This document shows, piece by piece, positions 1 to 5,830 of a stretch of DNA of 13,468 bases (the stretch's first letter is position 1; each line of letters opens with the position of its first letter). Source of the DNA: Spirochaetaceae bacterium. Lineage in GTDB: Bacteria > Spirochaetota > Spirochaetia > Treponematales > Breznakiellaceae. The position numbers were made by a program, and so were the translations under genes. Location of the stretch: positions 1 to 13,468 of the forward strand of contig JAITNZ010000218.1 of assembly GCA_031290205.1 (NCBI GenBank). Reading direction: 5' to 3'. The notes beneath the pieces are model-generated. The model was not told the origin of the DNA, did no database searches, and saw only the letters and a list, made by a program, of their open reading frames with translations.

Positions 1-45
1 TACCCCCTCTGCGGGGCGCCGCCCCGCAACGCCCCGCTGGGGGGG
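1..45 (+). repeat. 3' end of the ~400-bp structured repeat (third, partial copy)
   Basis: The first bases of the window match the last part of the repeat copies at 4841-4886 and 13426-13468: a TACCCYCTCT leader, then a GC hairpin, then AACGCCCC. The hairpin here is TGCGGGGC (10-17), loop GCC, GCCCCGCA (21-28). The other copies have TGCGGGGG / AGTG / CCCCCGCA, so one base pair has changed on both sides and pairing is kept. The rest of this copy lies outside the window. All three copies read in the same direction. The remainder of the gap to 206 shows no gene. Confidence 0.7.
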
Positions 46-61
46 CGAGGTGCCCCCCCAG
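37..61. repeat. 10-bp GC hairpin next to the partial repeat copy
   Basis: CTGGGGGGGC (37-46), a 5-nt loop and GCCCCCCCAG (52-61) form a perfect 10-bp stem. It lies about 145 bp beyond the stop codon of the YitT-family gene, so on the minus strand it could stop read-through, but no T-run follows it on either strand. It is not visible in the other repeat copies. Its role is unknown. Confidence 0.5.
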
Positions 62-206
62 ACCCCCCGTTTGCAATATAGGTATCACTTTAGAATTTAC
101 CCAGAAAAATAAATTGCACCCGGCACGGTGTGAGACTCCTCCCCGCGCTCGCCGCTATCGGTATCTAGACCTTTTCTGCCCTCATAGGAATGGCTACTCT
201 AAGATT

Positions 207-1082
207 TTAGCTTTTTGGTCGGTGGTAGAATTCGCCGTTGAGGAAGTCGGTTTTAAGGACGTTGATAAAGGCTGTGGGGTCGACGAGCCTCATTTCGGTG
301 ATGAGGGGGTGAACATCGTTTGCCGATACAACCGAATAGAGGAGGGTGCGCTCGGCTTTTTTGTATTTACCAATTCCGGTAAATGCCGTCGCGTCGTGGT
401 GTGTCCTGTCGCGTATCAGCGCATAAAGCTCTTCGTGTTTATCGGTGATAATCAACAGCGTCTTCTGCTGATACCCTTTATACAAGCCATTCAGCCCCAT
501 CGTCTGCGCGAATTGAAAGATAATCGAATAGAGCGCCTTCCCTGGATCAAAGATAATGGCGGCAATAGCCAACACCACAAAATTAGCAAGGAAGATAGTT
601 GTCCAGGGGTCTCTGCCCCGTCTTTCGGCAAAGTATATCGCAATAAAATCGGTGCCGCCGCTTGTCGCATCCGCCCGTAAACACAGTGTAATCGAGAGGG
701 CGTTGATAATGCCGCCAAAGACGGCGCAGAGCAGGTTATCGTGCAAGTTAAGGTAGCTTATAACAGATGCCGGAATCAAGTCGGTACAGAAGCCGGTAAG
801 AAAAACCATCAGGCAGGAGTATATGGTAAACCACTTACCGATATACCGAAAGCCGATATAGACGGGCACGGCATTTAACACGTAGTAGAGTATACTGAAG
901 GGCAAATCGACATGGAGGTAACGCCCCACTATTTCGATGGTGAGGACGGCGATGCCGCTAAAACCGCCGGGGATTATGCCGGCGGCGATGCAGAATGTTT
1001 TGAGGTTAAGCGCCATTAAGAGAGCGCCCAACGTGACTAACACAATACGTTTTGCCGTGTATCGTATATTTGGTTTATTCAC
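207..1082 (-). CDS. YitT-family membrane protein (DUF161 + DUF2179)
   Basis: A 291-aa integral membrane protein. The first ~200 residues hold several hydrophobic segments with family-typical stretches: LGALLMALNLKTF, then AGIIPGGFSGIA, and later a glycine-rich ATSGGTDFIA. The last ~80 residues (from about GYQQKTLLII) form a soluble alpha/beta tail of the DUF2179 type, with VDPTAFINV and a final NGEFYHR that matches the family's ending. Length is usual for YitT proteins, which are widespread and lack an established substrate. The start is GTG; an AAGAAGAG stretch about 10 nt upstream is the likely ribosome site, while AGAAGG directly abuts the GTG. It lies 47 bp after the large LPP20-like gene on the same strand with no strong terminator between, so co-transcription is plausible. 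No terminator is clear after its stop. Confidence 0.88.
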   Translation of the reverse strand: MNKPNIRYTAKRIVLVTLGALLMALNLKTFCIAAGIIPGGFSGIAVLTIEIVGRYLHVDLPFSILYYVLNAVPVYIGFRYIGKWFTIYSCLMVFLTGFCTDLIPASVISYLNLHDNLLCAVFGGIINALSITLCLRADATSGGTDFIAIYFAERRGRDPWTTIFLANFVVLAIAAIIFDPGKALYSIIFQFAQTMGLNGLYKGYQQKTLLIITDKHEELYALIRDRTHHDATAFTGIGKYKKAERTLLYSVVSANDVHPLITEMRLVDPTAFINVLKTDFLNGEFYHRPKS

Positions 1083-1129
1083 CCTTCTATCACTCTTCTT
1101 TTGCAGTGTTGCACTAATGGCTCCAAAAA

Positions 1130-2425
1130 TTATTTTTTAGGCACTGCGGAAGCTAAAAATTCTTCCAGATTTTCGGCATACTCTTCTTTCACTTTGCTTT
1201 CGGCTGCACGAAGCGCCCTCTGGTCTGCTTCTGATTGCGTTGTATGCCCCTCGCGCCCATTAACACTGTACGGCATGAGTGTGGTGTTATTGGTGGTATC
1301 AATGAGGTTTGCGGTAATCTCGAAGCGTGAAAATTTATTCTGATTATTCAGCGCAACAGGCGATATGGCAAGCGTCGCGTTCAGCACATAACGAGAACTG
1401 TTACTACCCGTCCTAAAGCCCATTCCCGAAAAAACAGCGGCAAAAGCAGCCTTAAGCCTGCCGTTCTCGTCATTTTTGACGACAACATTTATCGGCACTT
1501 TCCGGGCGATATTGCTTGCCTCGTAACGGTAATCGCTTGCCTGAGTCAAACTTCCCTTTTTATCGGGACCACCTATAACGGATAGAACTGTCGCAAACAC
1601 TTCGTTTGCGTCCGCCAAACTCGCCGCAAATTGATAGCGGATGATACCTTCGAAAGAAGTTTTATCCGCCGGCGGCAGGTTAATCGCTTTATTGATAAGC
1701 GCGACATTCGAGTCGATAAGATCCGAATAGATTTTTATGGTTTTTGGTATTTCCATAAATGCGACGGCATAGTAGCCAACTGGTTTTGTCGACTTATCTT
1801 CCCATCGGTCGCCTATTTCGGCGCCTATGAGTTGATCCATCGATGATGATGATTCTACCGCGCTCTTGATATCCTGCCCCAATTGAACAGAAACAATCCC
1901 GTCGCTAATCCGTTCCTTCAAGGTTTCCACCGCGCTAAAATTACCGCTCACCGACTGACCAAAGAGCGCGGTTAAATTGCCAAAGGCTTTTGCTTCGGCG
2001 GCTGGTCTGGAGGTCGCGTACCCAACTGCCGAAATATAATACTGCCTGCTATAAGCGTTGTCCGACATATCAGCCCAGTTTGGTTTGCCGTTTTTATCTT
2101 TCGTGATAGTCGGCGGCGGAACCCCCAGGGCACCCCCCGAGGCGCCTGCTGACGCGGCGGGAGCAATCACCGCAGTTGGAGCCTGAGCGCCGCCGCTGCC
2201 GCTGTTCGTCTTCTGGGCGCTTTGCGTTCCTGCCGACTGGTTCCCAAATGCCCTGTCCATCTCGGCAGTTGCGTCTTGCGACATGGCTCTGCCCTGATTC
2301 AAACTACCCTGCGTTTGCGTTGTTTGCGCTTGAGCTTCCCCTTCGCCCTGCCCAGCCGCATTGAGAAACGAAGCCAGCAGGCAAAACGTCAGCAGACAGA
2401 AAAATGTTTTCTTTGTGTATGCCAT
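1130..2425 (-). CDS. Large exported LPP20-like protein with N-terminal shared peptide module
   Basis: A 431-aa protein with a clear signal peptide (residues 1 to ~23; KK then a hydrophobic core, likely signal peptidase I cleavage near LNA|AGQ). No Cys sits at a lipobox position, so it is exported but probably not lipidated. Residues ~25-105 are low complexity (Q, A, G, S, T) and probably disordered, but carry a module around residues 42-61 (LNQGRAMSQDATAEMDRAFG) also found in the small lipoprotein just upstream. Residues ~117-235 resemble the LPP20 fold: PNWADMS, then YYISAVGYA, an alanine-rich helix ending in FGQSVSG, and YYAVAFMEIPKT. The C-terminal ~200 residues are unassigned. The ATG is preceded by GGGGAGAAATATA, a good Shine-Dalgarno. 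The function of LPP20-type proteins is poorly defined; they are envelope proteins. Confidence 0.8.
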   Translation of the reverse strand: MAYTKKTFFCLLTFCLLASFLNAAGQGEGEAQAQTTQTQGSLNQGRAMSQDATAEMDRAFGNQSAGTQSAQKTNSGSGGAQAPTAVIAPAASAGASGGALGVPPPTITKDKNGKPNWADMSDNAYSRQYYISAVGYATSRPAAEAKAFGNLTALFGQSVSGNFSAVETLKERISDGIVSVQLGQDIKSAVESSSSMDQLIGAEIGDRWEDKSTKPVGYYAVAFMEIPKTIKIYSDLIDSNVALINKAINLPPADKTSFEGIIRYQFAASLADANEVFATVLSVIGGPDKKGSLTQASDYRYEASNIARKVPINVVVKNDENGRLKAAFAAVFSGMGFRTGSNSSRYVLNATLAISPVALNNQNKFSRFEITANLIDTTNNTTLMPYSVNGREGHTTQSEADQRALRAAESKVKEEYAENLEEFLASAVPKK

Positions 2426-2470
2426 TATATTTCTCCCCTATAAAAAGTTATCGTTTATTCACCCCTCGCT

Positions 2471-2513
2471 TTCTTACCAAACGGAAGTCATAAAAGTGCC
2501 TTTTGCACCCTTA
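2471..2513 (+). repeat. 40-bp hairpin repeat, copy a (degenerate)
   Basis: First of three copies with the shape CTTRCYRAACGGAAG, 4-7 nt, then an AAAGYGCC stem. In this copy the right half of the stem is decayed (TTTTGCACCCTTA), leaving only GTGC/GCAC pairing. The last three bases (TTA) are the reverse complement of the TAA stop of the small lipoprotein gene, as in copy b, where the repeat also runs through a stop codon. Confidence 0.6.
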
Positions 2514-2675
2514 GTTTGATGTCTTACCAAAGGCGCTATCCATTTCGCGGGTAGCATCGCCTGACCATTCTCTACCTTTTTCAAGATTGTCGGCGCTTTT
2601 CTTTTGTGACTTGGTGCCGCACCCTGCCAGCATAAAACACATTAATAACAACGCTAAGCCATTAAAAATTTTCAT
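2511..2675 (-). CDS. Small lipoprotein (54 aa) sharing a peptide module with the downstream exported protein
   Basis: A short gene with strong support. The ATG at 2675 is preceded by AGGAGAAAATT, a good Shine-Dalgarno. The product has a lipoprotein signal peptide: MKIF, a hydrophobic core, and the lipobox LAGC with Cys19 as the lipidated residue. The mature part is only 35 residues. Residues 31-50 contain LEKGR...SGDATREMDSAFG, which aligns without gaps to residues 42-61 of the 431-aa exported protein encoded 85 bp downstream (LNQGR...SQDATAEMDRAFG), with 13 identities over about 22 positions. The two genes therefore share an ancestral module or binding motif. The stop codon lies in a degenerate 40-bp repeat. 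The size resembles small envelope or entericidin-like lipoproteins, but no known family was recognised. Confidence 0.85.
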   Translation of the reverse strand: MKIFNGLALLLMCFMLAGCGTKSQKKSADNLEKGREWSGDATREMDSAFGKTSN

Positions 2676-2716
2676 AATTTTCTCCTATTATAATCAATCG
2701 TCCAATGTCCCCCGCC

Positions 2717-2757
2717 TGCTTACTAAACGGAAGGTTGAAAGTGCCTAAGGCACTTAA
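2717..2757 (+). repeat. 40-bp hairpin repeat, copy b, overlapping a stop codon
   Basis: CTTACTAAACGGAAG at 2719-2733, then a perfect hairpin AAGTGCC (2739-2745), loop TAA, GGCACTT (2749-2755). The TAA stop of the 2754-3596 lipoprotein gene (TTA at 2754-2756 on the plus strand) lies within the hairpin's outer arm. On the minus-strand transcript the stem-loop is followed by TTTCAACCTTCC, so it could be a weak terminator or a 3'-end stabiliser, but there is no real U-tract. Confidence 0.65.
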
Positions 2758-3596
2758 TTTTTCTTAGCTACTGCTAAGGTCCAAATTTCGTTTCTTTTTA
2801 CATCTATCCATGTTTCCAGTATCATCACATTTTTCAGGGCGCCCCGTGATACCGACTGATTTAAGCTGAGTTTGGCGCCTCCGGCTTCAATGGTGGTATT
2901 TGATGTTTCTGTCCACAACTGCGGCAAAAAACCTATAATCGCGTTCTCGTAGGAAGCTTCGTGGGTTTTTTGCGGCGTGCCTTTATTTCTTGAAATGCCG
3001 ACACTCGTCAAATAGTCGGGGATTTCGATAGTGAAATCCCGCACCCACGTTGGTCTGCCGTCTTCCATCAGCTCCGAATGATAATCGGGGATACTGGATA
3101 CGCCTGCATATCGTGTGCGGACATACACGGCGCCGTTTTTTTCAAACACGTCGGTTTCTTTGTCAAAAGAGAGGCTCTCGATATAGTCTTCCGCCTTATT
3201 ATTGATAATGATTTTGTAGTCTTTGTCCGCATAGTAATCTAGGGCGCCCGAGCCTTGGTTGATTACCGTAACGCTTTCGCCGGAGAGCCCGTGGTAAAGG
3301 CTGACCCGCCGTGCCGCGTCGGACAGAGCGGCGGCAATCGCGTTATCTTTGTTTGATTGGCGTCCCGCGACGCCAATGACCATTATGCCGTCCTGTGAAG
3401 GGCGTGTTACCCAGTAATTCACTTCGAACATTTCTTCAAAAGAGCGGCTGCTATAGGGAACCTCCGGTATTTCCGGGGCTTCCTCTGGTTTGGTAGATGT
3501 CGCGAACGGCGTTTTCCCGATGATGTCCTGCATAGCAGCACATGAAACGAACAATAGGAAGAAACCGCCCAGCACAGGCGCGCATATTTTTTTCAC
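2754..3596 (-). CDS. LPP20-like lipoprotein (280 aa from the preferred start)
   Basis: A predicted lipoprotein. From GTG at 3596 it begins MKKICAPVLGG, then a hydrophobic core and the lipobox FVSC with Cys19. This start has a GGAAAAGTT upstream and gives a typical lipoprotein signal. A longer form from GTG at 3620 adds eight residues but has no Shine-Dalgarno. After a proline- and glutamate-rich linker, the body shows the LPP20-like pattern: NYWVTRPSQDGIMVIGVAGR, an alanine-rich helix (AIAAALSDAARRVSLYHG), a beta-rich region, then DFTIEIPDYLTSVGISR and a second helix, ending in a strand LETWID...WTLAVAK. The two halves may be two copies of the same fold. Its neighbours on both sides in the cluster are also LPP20-like. 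It probably sits in the outer membrane or periplasm; no enzymatic role is visible. Confidence 0.8.
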   Translation of the reverse strand: MKKICAPVLGGFFLLFVSCAAMQDIIGKTPFATSTKPEEAPEIPEVPYSSRSFEEMFEVNYWVTRPSQDGIMVIGVAGRQSNKDNAIAAALSDAARRVSLYHGLSGESVTVINQGSGALDYYADKDYKIIINNKAEDYIESLSFDKETDVFEKNGAVYVRTRYAGVSSIPDYHSELMEDGRPTWVRDFTIEIPDYLTSVGISRNKGTPQKTHEASYENAIIGFLPQLWTETSNTTIEAGGAKLSLNQSVSRGALKNVMILETWIDVKRNEIWTLAVAKKN

Positions 3597-3627
3597 AACT
3601 TTTCCAAGTTTGGGAAGCACAAATTAA

Positions 3628-3743
3628 TTAACCACGAACCTCACGAACCAAAAAATTCAATCTCGAATAAAGCAAGATGGCACTCCGTCTTCACTCGTGG
3701 TTGAAAATTCCCCGTTCGTGCTGTTTGTGCCGTTCGTGGTTAA
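3628..3743. repeat. Inverted repeat built from 'accacgaac' units
   Basis: TTAACCACGAAC (3628-3639) is matched by its reverse complement GTTCGTGGTTAA (3732-3743), about 92 bp apart. Both arms continue as 9-bp spaced CACGAAC-like units: two in the left arm, and three in the right arm (GTTCGTG, GTTTGTG, GTTCGTG). A further CTCGTGGTT lies inside the loop near 3694. It fills the 175-bp gap between the two lipoprotein genes. It could fold as a long hairpin in RNA or be a small dispersed repeat; no coding sequence is seen within it. Confidence 0.6.
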
Positions 3744-3771
3744 ATTTCCTAATCAGCGTTGCCCTATTTTG

Positions 3772-4362
3772 TCAGTCTCCCACCGGTACGGGAATGCCGG
3801 CTTGCTTGTCGAGTTGGGCGTCCATGTCGGCTAAGGCGGATTGAGCTTTAGCGGCGGGAATTTTAAGAGCCGTAGCCTGGTCAGCCGCCGTTTTCTGTGC
3901 CAACGCTTTGGCGGCGGACACGCTGTATTCTTTTACGACATACAACATTCCATCGTAGGTTTGCATCAACTTCTGCTTGGAACCAACTAAGGTAGCTTGC
4001 GCCAGAGCGCGGGTAACGTTCTCCTGATACGAGACCATATCGGAGGTCTGCTCGCTCGTTGCGGTGTAATCTTTGAACATATTCTGCACCCTGTTTGAAA
4101 TCTCGCGGGCGATAGCCACATCGGCGCGAGTCGACGCCGCATCCCTGCCAATGCTCATCTTGGACAGATCATTCCCAATCTTGTACATACCAACACCAAC
4201 AATGACGTCCTCTGACGAATTGTTATACGCATCGTTGACAAAATCAGGAACGCCTGGGATGTTCATCGCCGGCTTGGCGGACGCTCCGCCGCCTGTCGCA
4301 CACGAGACAAGACCTCCAAAAACGAGGGAAGCTGCCAATACAATACCAAAAATCTTTTTCAT
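3772..4362 (-). CDS. LPP20-family lipoprotein (196 aa)
   Basis: A lipoprotein with signal peptide MKKIFGIVLAASLVFGG and lipobox LVSC (Cys21), followed by a short Gly/Ala/Ser tether. The mature domain has the clearest LPP20 signature in the window: PGVPDFVNDAY, then EDVIVGVGMYKIG, then a helix with STRADVAIAREISNRVQNM, and a strand MLYVVKEYSV. A basic-acidic, alanine-rich helical tail (residues ~150-190) ends the protein. The ATG at 4362 has a strong AAGGAG Shine-Dalgarno. It is the first gene of the leftward lipoprotein cluster, next to a non-coding gap of about 640 bp that presumably holds its promoter. LPP20 itself was described as a surface lipoprotein of Helicobacter pylori; the function of this family in spirochaetes is not established. 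Confidence 0.87.
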   Translation of the reverse strand: MKKIFGIVLAASLVFGGLVSCATGGGASAKPAMNIPGVPDFVNDAYNNSSEDVIVGVGMYKIGNDLSKMSIGRDAASTRADVAIAREISNRVQNMFKDYTATSEQTSDMVSYQENVTRALAQATLVGSKQKLMQTYDGMLYVVKEYSVSAAKALAQKTAADQATALKIPAAKAQSALADMDAQLDKQAGIPVPVGD

Positions 4363-4378
4363 TTTTTCTCCTTAACAA

Positions 4379-4430
4379 CCGGATTTTCCGGCAAATTTAT
4401 TATGAAACGCCTTGGCGTTTTCTATAAGAG
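4379..4430 (-). promoter_or_regulatory. Two small hairpins in the 5' leader of the LPP20 lipoprotein gene
   Basis: Between the likely promoter region and the Shine-Dalgarno of the 196-aa lipoprotein lie CCGGATTTTCCGG (4379-4391, 5-bp stem) and AAACGCC/GGCGTTT (about 4405-4420). A TTGACA lies further upstream (TGTCAA at 4456-4461 on the plus strand), but the hexamer 17 bp downstream of it (AAAAAT) is a poor -10. The hairpins may lie in the leader RNA. No known riboswitch was recognised. Confidence 0.25.
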
Positions 4431-4513
4431 CCATTTTTTCACAACGAATGAATAATGTCAATACCTTCAGCAACTCCCGCGCTTAAGCTACCCCGCGATT
4501 TTAATCGAGGGGA

Positions 4514-4684
4514 CGGGCGGGGCGGGAAGGCTCATCAGAAAACAGGCGCCCATTTCCTAAGCAAGTACGTTTCCTCGTCGGACGCATTTTCCGCCACTTA
4601 GGAAAAGCATTGCCGAATGTCGGCGGTAGCCGACTAAATTCGTTTACCAGCGAATTTTTCTGATGAGCCTTCCCGCCCCGCCCG
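4514..4684. repeat. 29-bp perfect inverted repeat closing a branched core
   Basis: The arms at 4514-4542 and 4656-4684 are exact reverse complements (CGGGCGGGGCGG... against ...CCGCCCCGCCCG). They enclose 113 nt that contain three further stems, so the single strand could fold into a multi-branched structure. In the second copy (13122-13150 with 13264-13292) there is only one mismatch, which becomes a G-U pair if the minus strand is the RNA. Homology between copies continues well outside these arms, so they are not simply the ends of a miniature transposon. Confidence 0.8.
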
Positions 4685-4739
4685 CGACGTTAGGATCATC
4701 CTCAACAGCACAAGTGGTGAGGGCTTTTCGGACGAAGGT

Positions 4740-4792
4740 GGTATATTGGGAGGGTATATTGGGAGGGTATATTGGGAGGGGTATATTGGGAG
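4740..4792 (+). repeat. 13-bp minisatellite, four units, in repeat copy 1
   Basis: GGTATATTGGGAG is repeated at 4740, 4753, 4766 and 4780, the last step being 14 bp because of one extra G. The second repeat copy has an unrelated A/G-rich stretch at this place, so the array is specific to copy 1. Evenly spaced runs of three or more G make a G-quadruplex possible. Open frames across it on both strands are low complexity and have no credible start, so they are not called. Confidence 0.85.
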
Positions 4793-4944
4793 GAGGGGGA
4801 AGTATCCCCCTACGCGCCAGCCCGCTGCGCGGTCTGGCGCTACCCTCTCTGCGGGGGAGTGCCCCCGCAACGCCCCCCTCGGCGGGCTGTCGCGTTTTCC
4901 GCCTAACAGTAAAGCCCAACAGTGGAATGCGCGGTTAGAAGGAT

Positions 4945-4980
4945 GGCAGGAGCGCGGGCGCGTAGCGCTCGTGCCCTGCC
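4945..4980. repeat. GC-rich inverted repeat downstream of uppP
   Basis: GGCAGG-AGCGC at 4945-4955 pairs with GCGCT...CCTGCC ending at 4980, with a four-base bulge on one side. It starts 24 bp beyond the uppP stop, so on the minus strand it could help end the four-gene operon. No U-tract follows, so it is not a textbook intrinsic terminator. The rest of the gap between the repeat and uppP shows nothing else. Confidence 0.35.
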
Positions 4981-5003
4981 CGAGAAAGCCTTCCCCCTTC
5001 TCC

Positions 5004-5822
5004 TCAAATGAATGTCCAGAATAATATGGCTATGCCCAGAATCCCTGTATAGAGAGAAAAGCCGTAGAGGCGCCTTGAGCGAATCAGCGTGAGCATGAAG
5101 TTCATCGCAAAAAAACCGACTAGCGCCGCGCTTGCCGCGCCCGCGACGGTGGGGATTATGCTAATGCCGCTACCTGTGGCGCCCGCGCTGTGCATATCTT
5201 TTATTTCGAGGACAAGCGCGCCGAGTATGGCGGGTATCGCAAGTAAAAATGAATAACGCGCCGCAAAATCTCTGTCGAGTTTTCTGCCCAAGGCGCCGGC
5301 AAGCGTGCTTCCCGAACGGGATATGCCGGGCAGCACGCCGAAACCCTGGCAGACGCCGATAATCACCGCATCAAAGACCCCCGCCTCCGATTCATGCCGG
5401 ACTTTGCCCCCGCGCGATCGCAGGAATTCCGCAATCACAAGGGACAGTGATGTAATAAGAAACGCGATACCTAAAAACGCGCTTGAGCTAAACGCGCTTT
5501 CAAGCAGGGGGCGACCCGTCGCGCCTGCGGGGATCTTTTTCAGCACAATAGCGAAGAGGGCGGTAATCGCCGTTGATACCAGCAGAAGCCCCGTGAGCTT
5601 TTGAACAGGGCGGCGGAGAAGTTTCCAAACATCGTCGCGGAGTACCACGATGACTGATAGTAGCGTTCCTACATGCAGGGCGATGTCGAACAGTAGGGCG
5701 CCATCTTCTATTTCTATGCCGAACAATTTTTGCAGGATGGCAAGGTGCCCCGAACTGCTTACCGGGAGGAATTCCGTTATCCCCTGGACTATGCCCAATA
5801 TTACTGCTTGCAGTATACTCAT
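5004..5822 (-). CDS. uppP: Undecaprenyl-diphosphatase UppP (BacA)
   Basis: A 272-aa polytopic inner-membrane enzyme. It removes one phosphate from undecaprenyl pyrophosphate to regenerate the lipid carrier used for peptidoglycan and other envelope polymers, and confers some bacitracin resistance. Both family motifs are intact: the first at residues 10-27 (GIVQGITEFLPVSSSGHL, with Glu17 and the SSSGH segment) and the second around 157-171 (GVCQGFGVLPGISRSG, with the catalytic-region Arg169). Length is normal. It is the last gene of the four-gene operon. Its Shine-Dalgarno AGGAGAG overlaps the TAG stop of the upstream gene (TAGGAGAGTTTATG), so translation is probably coupled to that gene. Confidence 0.97.
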   Translation of the reverse strand: MSILQAVILGIVQGITEFLPVSSSGHLAILQKLFGIEIEDGALLFDIALHVGTLLSVIVVLRDDVWKLLRRPVQKLTGLLLVSTAITALFAIVLKKIPAGATGRPLLESAFSSSAFLGIAFLITSLSLVIAEFLRSRGGKVRHESEAGVFDAVIIGVCQGFGVLPGISRSGSTLAGALGRKLDRDFAARYSFLLAIPAILGALVLEIKDMHSAGATGSGISIIPTVAGAASAALVGFFAMNFMLTLIRSRRLYGFSLYTGILGIAILFWTFI

Positions 5823-5830
5823 AAACTCTC

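Larger units (their letters stand above)
4469..4886 (+). repeat. ~400-bp structured repeat, copy 1
   Basis: This intergenic block is repeated in the same orientation at 13077-13468. Two stretches are identical between copies: 4527-4605 (79 nt) and 4618-4690 (73 nt), separated by 12 nt of different sequence but equal length. In order it holds a 10-bp stem hairpin (4491-4512), a 29-bp inverted repeat (4514-4542 with 4656-4684), an inner TTTCCTAAG/CTTAGGAAA pair (4553-4561, 4597-4605), a GTCGGC/GCCGAC tetraloop hairpin (4619-4634), an AAATTCG/CGAATTT hairpin (4636-4657), a linker that differs between copies, a nested GCGCCAG/CTGGCGC hairpin (4814-4840) and a GC hairpin (4850-4869). No convincing protein is encoded. 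It lies downstream of uppP and upstream of the LPP20 lipoprotein gene. Confidence 0.85.

Noticed and set aside
114..680. Plus-strand open frame of 188 codons opposite the YitT-family gene
   Set aside because: It is antisense to a well-supported membrane protein gene and has no recognisable domain or ribosome site.
1074..2466. The 12-bp string GTTTATTCACCC occurs at both 1074-1085 and 2454-2465
   Set aside because: One copy covers the GTG start of the YitT-family gene, the other lies in the leader of the large exported protein; with no extension beyond 12 bp it may be chance.
2676..2700. A perfect TATAAT on the minus strand just before the small lipoprotein gene
   Set aside because: It ends directly against the Shine-Dalgarno, so transcription would begin inside it, and no -35 is found at proper spacing.
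4501..4587. A 28-codon minus-strand frame (ATG at 4587) kept in both repeat copies (also 13109-13195)
   Set aside because: It lies mostly in the nucleotide-identical block, which explains its survival. Two of the three differences between copies change amino acids, and they occur where the stems change. DNA or RNA structure is the simpler explanation.
4901..4938. GCCTAAC ... GGTTAG, superficially like an integron attC site
   Set aside because: The right side does not fit GTTRRRY, the internal arms do not pair, and no cassette structure or integrase is present.
4634..5024. Several overlapping open frames of about 78-92 codons on both strands across the repeat and minisatellite
   Set aside because: The products are low-complexity readings of GC-rich repeats and the 13-bp tandem units, with no ribosome site or plausible fold, and the second repeat copy does not preserve them.
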